Source: Megasphaera elsdenii (GTDB taxonomy: Bacteria > Bacillota > Negativicutes > Veillonellales > Megasphaeraceae). From it: a stretch of 8,597 nt of DNA. Numbering within the stretch: position 1 is the stretch's first letter; each line of letters starts with the position of its first letter. Positions 5,722 through 8,597 of the stretch are shown here, piece by piece. Position numbers and translations under genes: made by a program. Below the pieces are notes generated by a model. It made no database searches. It worked only from the letters and a program-made list of their open reading frames with translations, and was not told the DNA's origin. The stretch is from positions 1 to 8,597 of the forward strand of contig NZ_JAJBQV010000055.1 of the NCBI RefSeq assembly GCF_020539865.1, given 5' to 3'.

Positions 5722-5758
5722 AACATAGTTAGTAAATCTAAGTAACTATATTAGGAGG
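5722..5758 (+). promoter_or_regulatory. Leader hairpin next to the crt ribosome site
   Basis: ATAGTTA (5725-5731) pairs with TAACTAT (5743-5749), and AA (5722-5723) with TT (5751-5752) across one mismatch. The ribosome site AGGAGG (5753-5758) follows directly, nine bases from the ATG at 5768. The stem leaves the site exposed and might protect the 5' end of the message. It is AT-rich and may be chance. Confidence 0.3.
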
Positions 5759-5767
5759 TTTTTAATC

Positions 5768-6550
5768 ATGGCTTATAACAACATTAAATTCGTCAACGAA
5801 GATGGTATCGGTATTTTAACAATCAGCCGCCCGAAGGCTCTCAACGCATTGAACACGGAAACAGTTACGGAACTGAACGATTGCGTTGGTAAAATCGAAG
5901 CTGACGAATCTGTTAAAGTTGTCATTATCACTGGTGAAGGCGCTAAATCCTTCGTAGCTGGCGCTGACATCGTCGAAATGTCCACTAAGAATCCTGTCGA
6001 AGGCCGTAAATTTGGTAAAATTTCCCAGGATACCTTTACTCGCATCGAAAACCTGCCCCAGCCGGTCATCGCTGCTGTCAATGGCTATGCTCTCGGCGGC
6101 GGTTGCGAACTCGCTTGCGCTTGCGACTTCCGTTATGCTGCTGAAAACGCTAAATTCGGTCAGCCTGAAGTTGGTCTCGGCATTACACCGGGCTTCGGCG
6201 GTACACAGCGTCTCCCCCGTGTCGTAGGCCGCGGCTATGGCAAAGAAATGATTTTCCGCGCTAACATGATTGATGCTCAGGAAGCTCATCGCATCGGTTT
6301 GGTCAACAAAGTCGTTCCTCAGGAAGAATTGATGGATACTTGCAAAAAAGTAGCTAAAGAAATCATGGGCAACGCTCCTATCGCTGTACAGCTCGCTAAG
6401 ACGGCTATTAACCGCGGCATTAACTGCGACGTCGTCACGGGTATTGCTTATGAAGACGAAGTATTCGCCCTCTGCTTCTCCACGGCAGACCAGAAGGAAG
6501 GCATGGACGCATTCGTCAACAAACGCGCTAAACACTTCCAGGGCAAATAA
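5768..6550 (+). CDS. crt: Crotonase / 3-hydroxybutyryl-CoA dehydratase
   Basis: The enzyme removes water from (S)-3-hydroxybutyryl-CoA to give crotonyl-CoA, in the cytoplasmic butyrate branch. The 260-residue length is normal for the crotonase family. ISRPKALNAL (19-28), VAGADI (63-68) and NGYALGGGCELACACD (105-120) are typical. Ala64 and Gly111 fit the oxyanion hole. Glu114 and Glu134 (QPEVGLGITPGFGGTQRLPR) fit the two catalytic glutamates of enoyl-CoA hydratases, so it should be active. The ATG has AGGAGG nine bases upstream and a promoter sharing a block with pct. bcd follows after 123 bases with only a hairpin between, so the two may form one transcript. Codons lean to GCT, GTT and GAA, suggesting high expression. 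A role in fatty-acid oxidation is possible, but pairing with bcd favours butyrate or hexanoate formation. Confidence 0.92.
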   Translation: MAYNNIKFVNEDGIGILTISRPKALNALNTETVTELNDCVGKIEADESVKVVIITGEGAKSFVAGADIVEMSTKNPVEGRKFGKISQDTFTRIENLPQPVIAAVNGYALGGGCELACACDFRYAAENAKFGQPEVGLGITPGFGGTQRLPRVVGRGYGKEMIFRANMIDAQEAHRIGLVNKVVPQEELMDTCKKVAKEIMGNAPIAVQLAKTAINRGINCDVVTGIAYEDEVFALCFSTADQKEGMDAFVNKRAKHFQGK

Positions 6551-6576
6551 TAGCGTAAGTGCTTAATTGTTAGAAA

Positions 6577-6621
6577 AAGGGGCTTCGCATGGCGGCCAAA
6601 GCTTCGTGCGATAGTCCCCTT
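6577..6621. repeat. Palindromic hairpin between crt and bcd
   Basis: AAGGGG (6577-6582) pairs with CCCCTT (6616-6621), CT (6583-6584) with AG (6613-6614), and TCGCA (6585-6589) with TGCGA (6607-6611), with two bulged T. On the plus strand it is followed by CCTATAAACC, a poor T-tract. On the minus strand it is followed by TTTTTC and looks more like a terminator, although no minus-strand gene is near. The left arm, AGGGGCTTCGCATG, resembles AGGGGTTCGCATG in the repeat at 3931. It may be a relic of the same repeat family and could also set the crt-to-bcd ratio. Confidence 0.5.
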
Positions 6622-6673
6622 CCTATAAACCTTTAGTATGGAATAAGAATTATTTTTAGGAGGAATATTTACT

Positions 6674-7822
6674 ATGGATTTCAAACTCAGCGAAATGCAG
6701 CAGGATATTGCTAAATTGGCGAAAGACTTTGCTGAAAAAGAATTGGCACCGACTGTCAAAGAACGCGATGAAAAAGAAGTCTTTGACCGCGCTATTCTCG
6801 ACAAAATGGGCACCCTCGGCCTTCTCGGCATCCCTTGGGAAGAAGAAAATGGCGGCGTAGGTGCTGACTTCCTCAGCTTGGCAGTTGCTTGCGAAGAAGT
6901 TGCTAAAGTCGATCCGTCCATCGCCCTCAGCTTCGAAGTACATACCATGCTCTGCTCCTGGCCAATCTGGAAATTTGGCACGGCTGAACAGAAAGCCAAA
7001 TACTTGAAACCCTTAGCAGAAGGCACGAAACTCGGCGCATTCGGCCTTACCGAACCGAACGCTGGTACGGATGCTTTGAACGGCTCCACCGTCGCTACGA
7101 AAAACGAAGACGGCAGCTACACCTTGAACGGCTCCAAAGTTTTCAACACTAACGGCGGCGAAGCTGACGTTACGGTTGTATTCGCTTCGACGGATAAATC
7201 CAAAGGCGCTAAAGGCATGAGTGCTTTCATCCTCGAAAAAGGCATGGAAGGTTTCACTTATGGCAAAGAAGAAGTGAAAATGGGTATCCGCGCTTCTGTA
7301 CAGCGTGAACTCGTATTCCAGAACGTAAAAGTTCCGGCTGAAAATCTCCTCGGCAAAGAAGGCGAAGGCTTCAAAATCGCTATGATGACCCTCGACGGCG
7401 GCCGTGTTGGCGTTGGCGCACAGGCTCTCGGCATTGCGGAAGGCGCTTACAATGCAGCTGTTCAGTATGCTAAAGAACGTACGCAGTTCGGCAAACCGAT
7501 CGCTAAATTCCAGGCTATCAGCTTCATGCTCGCTGACATGAAACTTAAAATCGAAACGGCCCGCCTCGCTGTATACCAGGCAGCTTGGAAAATGGCTCAG
7601 CCCGACGTTAAATCTTACTCTGTAGACGCAGCTATCGCTAAGAAATACGCTTCTGACGTAGCTATGCAAGTCACTACCGATGCTGTCCAGGTATTCGGCG
7701 GCTATGGCTTCACTCGCGAATATCCGGTTGAACGCTACATGCGCGACGCTAAGATTACTCAGATCTACGAAGGCACCAACCAGGTACAGCAGATGGTTAT
7801 CTCTGGCGCCATCCTCAGATAA
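6674..7822 (+). CDS. bcd: Butyryl-CoA dehydrogenase (short-chain acyl-CoA dehydrogenase)
   Basis: This 382-residue flavoprotein reduces crotonyl-CoA to butyryl-CoA in the direction used by fermenters, with electrons passing through EtfAB. The fold order is clear: an N-terminal helical domain (1-120), a beta domain with GLTEPNAGTD (124-133), and a C-terminal helical domain with RTQFGKPIAKFQ (269-280) and QVFGGYGFTREYPVERYMRD (339-358). Glu366 in IYEGTNQ is the expected catalytic base, at the position used by Megasphaera elsdenii butyryl-CoA dehydrogenase and its relatives. The start has AGGAGG (6658-6663) ten bases upstream. No clear own promoter is seen, so co-transcription with crt is likely. 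The gene ends at the terminator 7891-7939. EtfAB is not adjacent, so electron bifurcation cannot be concluded from this window. A paralogue acting on another short acyl-CoA is possible. Confidence 0.92.
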   Translation: MDFKLSEMQQDIAKLAKDFAEKELAPTVKERDEKEVFDRAILDKMGTLGLLGIPWEEENGGVGADFLSLAVACEEVAKVDPSIALSFEVHTMLCSWPIWKFGTAEQKAKYLKPLAEGTKLGAFGLTEPNAGTDALNGSTVATKNEDGSYTLNGSKVFNTNGGEADVTVVFASTDKSKGAKGMSAFILEKGMEGFTYGKEEVKMGIRASVQRELVFQNVKVPAENLLGKEGEGFKIAMMTLDGGRVGVGAQALGIAEGAYNAAVQYAKERTQFGKPIAKFQAISFMLADMKLKIETARLAVYQAAWKMAQPDVKSYSVDAAIAKKYASDVAMQVTTDAVQVFGGYGFTREYPVERYMRDAKITQIYEGTNQVQQMVISGAILR

Positions 7823-7890
7823 GCCCTTCCTTTTTGAAAAACGAATAAACGGATAATAGTATAGTATAAGGTATATAAGAAACGCTCCAT

Positions 7891-7939
7891 AAAAAGGACC
7901 TCACATGAAACTTCCGCCCATCGTGTGAGGTCCTTTTTT
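7891..7939 (+). terminator. Strong intrinsic terminator after bcd
   Basis: AAAAAGGACCTCACA (7891-7905) pairs perfectly with TGTGAGGTCCTTTTT (7924-7938). Three more pairs inside (7906-7908 with 7921-7923) close a 12-base loop. The run of six T (7934-7939) completes an intrinsic terminator for crt-bcd. With A-runs on the other arm it could also work on the minus strand. Confidence 0.92.
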
Positions 7940-7956
7940 GTCAGAAATTTACAAAT

Positions 7957-7971
7957 AAAGAATAATTCTTT
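7957..7971. promoter_or_regulatory. 7-1-7 palindrome upstream of the superoxide reductase gene (PerR/Fur-like)
   Basis: AAAGAATAATTCTTT has perfect 7-base arms around one base. PerR and Fur boxes are 7-1-7 inverted repeats such as TTATAATNATTATAA, and the inner AAT-N-ATT agrees. It lies 12 bases upstream of the -35. PerR-type control of superoxide reductases is known in clostridia. The identity of the regulator is inferred from architecture only. Confidence 0.5.
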
Positions 7972-7983
7972 GTTAATTATTTC

Positions 7984-8012
7984 TTGACAAAAAGAGTCAA
8001 ATCATGTAAGAT
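7984..8012 (+). promoter_or_regulatory. Promoter of the superoxide reductase gene
   Basis: A perfect -35, TTGACA (7984-7989), is followed by 17 bases and TAAGAT (8007-8012), four or five matches to a -10 depending on weighting. TTGAC (7984-7988) and GTCAA (7996-8000) form a small inverted repeat across the -35, a second possible protein site. The leader is about 120 bases, very AT-rich, with no recognised RNA element. Confidence 0.75.
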
Positions 8013-8140
8013 ATAGACATAACAAAGAACAAATATCAATTAAAATTACAAAATACTTCGTTACCACCTATGAATGACAGATGAATATATAATATATATC
8101 CTTATATATGGAACTTGAATTTTTTAGAGGAGGAGTCACT

Positions 8141-8491
8141 ATGAAAGACGTAAAATTCTATCAGCTCGCAGGTAAAAACGTGTTGGCATTGCTCAGCGGC
8201 AGTGTAGAAGGCGCCGAACCCATTGCCGTCGGCTCCGTTGATGCGGCTAAAGAAAAACACATCCCCGTCGTAAAACGCGTCGGTGATACACTGGAAGTCA
8301 CTGTCGGCTCCGTTATTCATCCGATGCTGGAAGAACACCACATCGAATGGATTGCCTTGGCAACAGACGATAAACTGGAAGTTAAATTCCTTAAACCCGG
8401 TGAAGAACCGAAAGCCGTATTCGCAGCCGTAGATTCGGGTGTCGTATACGAATCGTGCAATCTCCACGGTATCTGGAAAGCAGAATTCTAA
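8141..8491 (+). CDS. Superoxide reductase, desulfoferrodoxin-like, without the Cys4 iron site
   Basis: Superoxide reductases reduce superoxide to hydrogen peroxide in the anaerobe's cytoplasm. The 116-residue protein carries the five ligands of the catalytic iron: His40 in EKHIPVV, His60 in GSVIHPM, His66 in EEHHIEW, and Cys106 with His109 in ESCNLHG. Glu38 and Lys39 before the first His are also conserved and help guide substrate. Residues 1-36 align in length with the desulforedoxin domain of desulfoferrodoxin, but none of its four Cys remain; Cys106 is the only Cys in the protein. It therefore resembles the Treponema-type (class III) enzymes. The start at 8141 has AGAGGAGG seven bases upstream; the in-frame ATG at 8108 has no ribosome site. 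The gene is monocistronic, with its own promoter, a PerR-like box and a terminator. Confidence 0.9.
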   Translation: MKDVKFYQLAGKNVLALLSGSVEGAEPIAVGSVDAAKEKHIPVVKRVGDTLEVTVGSVIHPMLEEHHIEWIALATDDKLEVKFLKPGEEPKAVFAAVDSGVVYESCNLHGIWKAEF

Positions 8492-8497
8492 AGGATG

Positions 8498-8530
8498 AAA
8501 AAAGGCTGTCTTCGATGACGGCCTTTTTTT
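8498..8530 (+). terminator. Intrinsic terminator after the superoxide reductase gene
   Basis: AAAAAAGGCTGTC (8498-8510) pairs with GACGGCCTTTTTT (8517-8529) with one G-T wobble around TTCGAT, followed by further T. It starts seven bases after the stop codon. Confidence 0.92.
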
Positions 8531-8543
8531 ATTTGAAAAAATC

Positions 8544-8572
8544 TTGACAATTCCTTTACACAGGAGTATACT
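8544..8572 (+). promoter_or_regulatory. Strong sigma-70 promoter reading out of the window
   Basis: TTGACA (8544-8549), a 17-base spacer and TATACT (8567-8572) form a near-consensus promoter. Transcription would start near 8579. The first transcribed bases include AGGGC (8585-8589) and GCCCT (8593-8597), which can pair around AAG, possibly the beginning of a structured leader. The gene it serves lies beyond the window. Confidence 0.85.
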
Positions 8573-8597
8573 AAATGAGCTGTCAGGGCAAGGCCCT

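Noticed and set aside
8108..8140. An earlier start for the superoxide reductase at 8108
   Set aside because: There is no ribosome site before it, and the true site AGAGGAGG lies inside that extension.
1..8597. CRISPR array, tRNA, rRNA or prophage genes
   Set aside because: No spaced direct repeats, tRNA cloverleaf, rRNA segments or phage-type genes were found.

Overview
The window reads as chromosome of an anaerobic, diderm Firmicute of the Negativicutes, most likely Megasphaera or a close Veillonellaceae relative. The clues are a propionate/acetate CoA-transferase beside crotonase and butyryl-CoA dehydrogenase genes, a superoxide reductase, a ferritin, an anaerobic-type cobaltochelatase with an export signal (which implies a periplasm), strong AGGAGG ribosome sites and moderate GC. 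The genus is inferred from gene content and remembered family sequences, not from a search.

Left part (1-1117). The window opens in the last codons of a TnpB-type gene and the right end of an IS200/IS605-family element, including its 9-bp terminal hairpin. A ferritin gene follows with promoter and ribosome site intact, but it is broken by an in-frame TAG at codon 16 and a frameshift of about 11 missing bases. Next come a cobalamin riboswitch (818-972) and an intrinsic terminator (1042-1089).

Middle part (1118-5767). The riboswitch controls cbiK, a sirohydrochlorin cobaltochelatase with a signal peptide. A 527-residue CoA-transferase (pct) follows from its own promoter and ends at a perfect 38-nt palindrome that can stop transcription from both sides. 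Beyond a 91-nt palindromic repeat, a 486-residue HTH protein of unknown class is encoded on the minus strand.

Right part (5768-8597). Crotonase (crt) and butyryl-CoA dehydrogenase (bcd) carry out the last two steps of crotonyl-CoA formation and reduction. They are followed by a strong terminator, a Cys-poor superoxide reductase gene with a promoter and a PerR-like palindrome, another terminator, and an excellent sigma-70 promoter reading out of the window.

The most interesting observation is that the upstream regions of pct and crt align without gaps over roughly 80 bases, ending in a shared TTTGTATACTGWAGTCAC block at the presumed -10. These two promoters flank the gene for the unknown HTH protein. 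I infer a small acyl-CoA regulon, with pct and crt-bcd co-controlled and the HTH protein as candidate regulator. Thiolase, 3-hydroxybutyryl-CoA dehydrogenase and EtfAB are not in the window.
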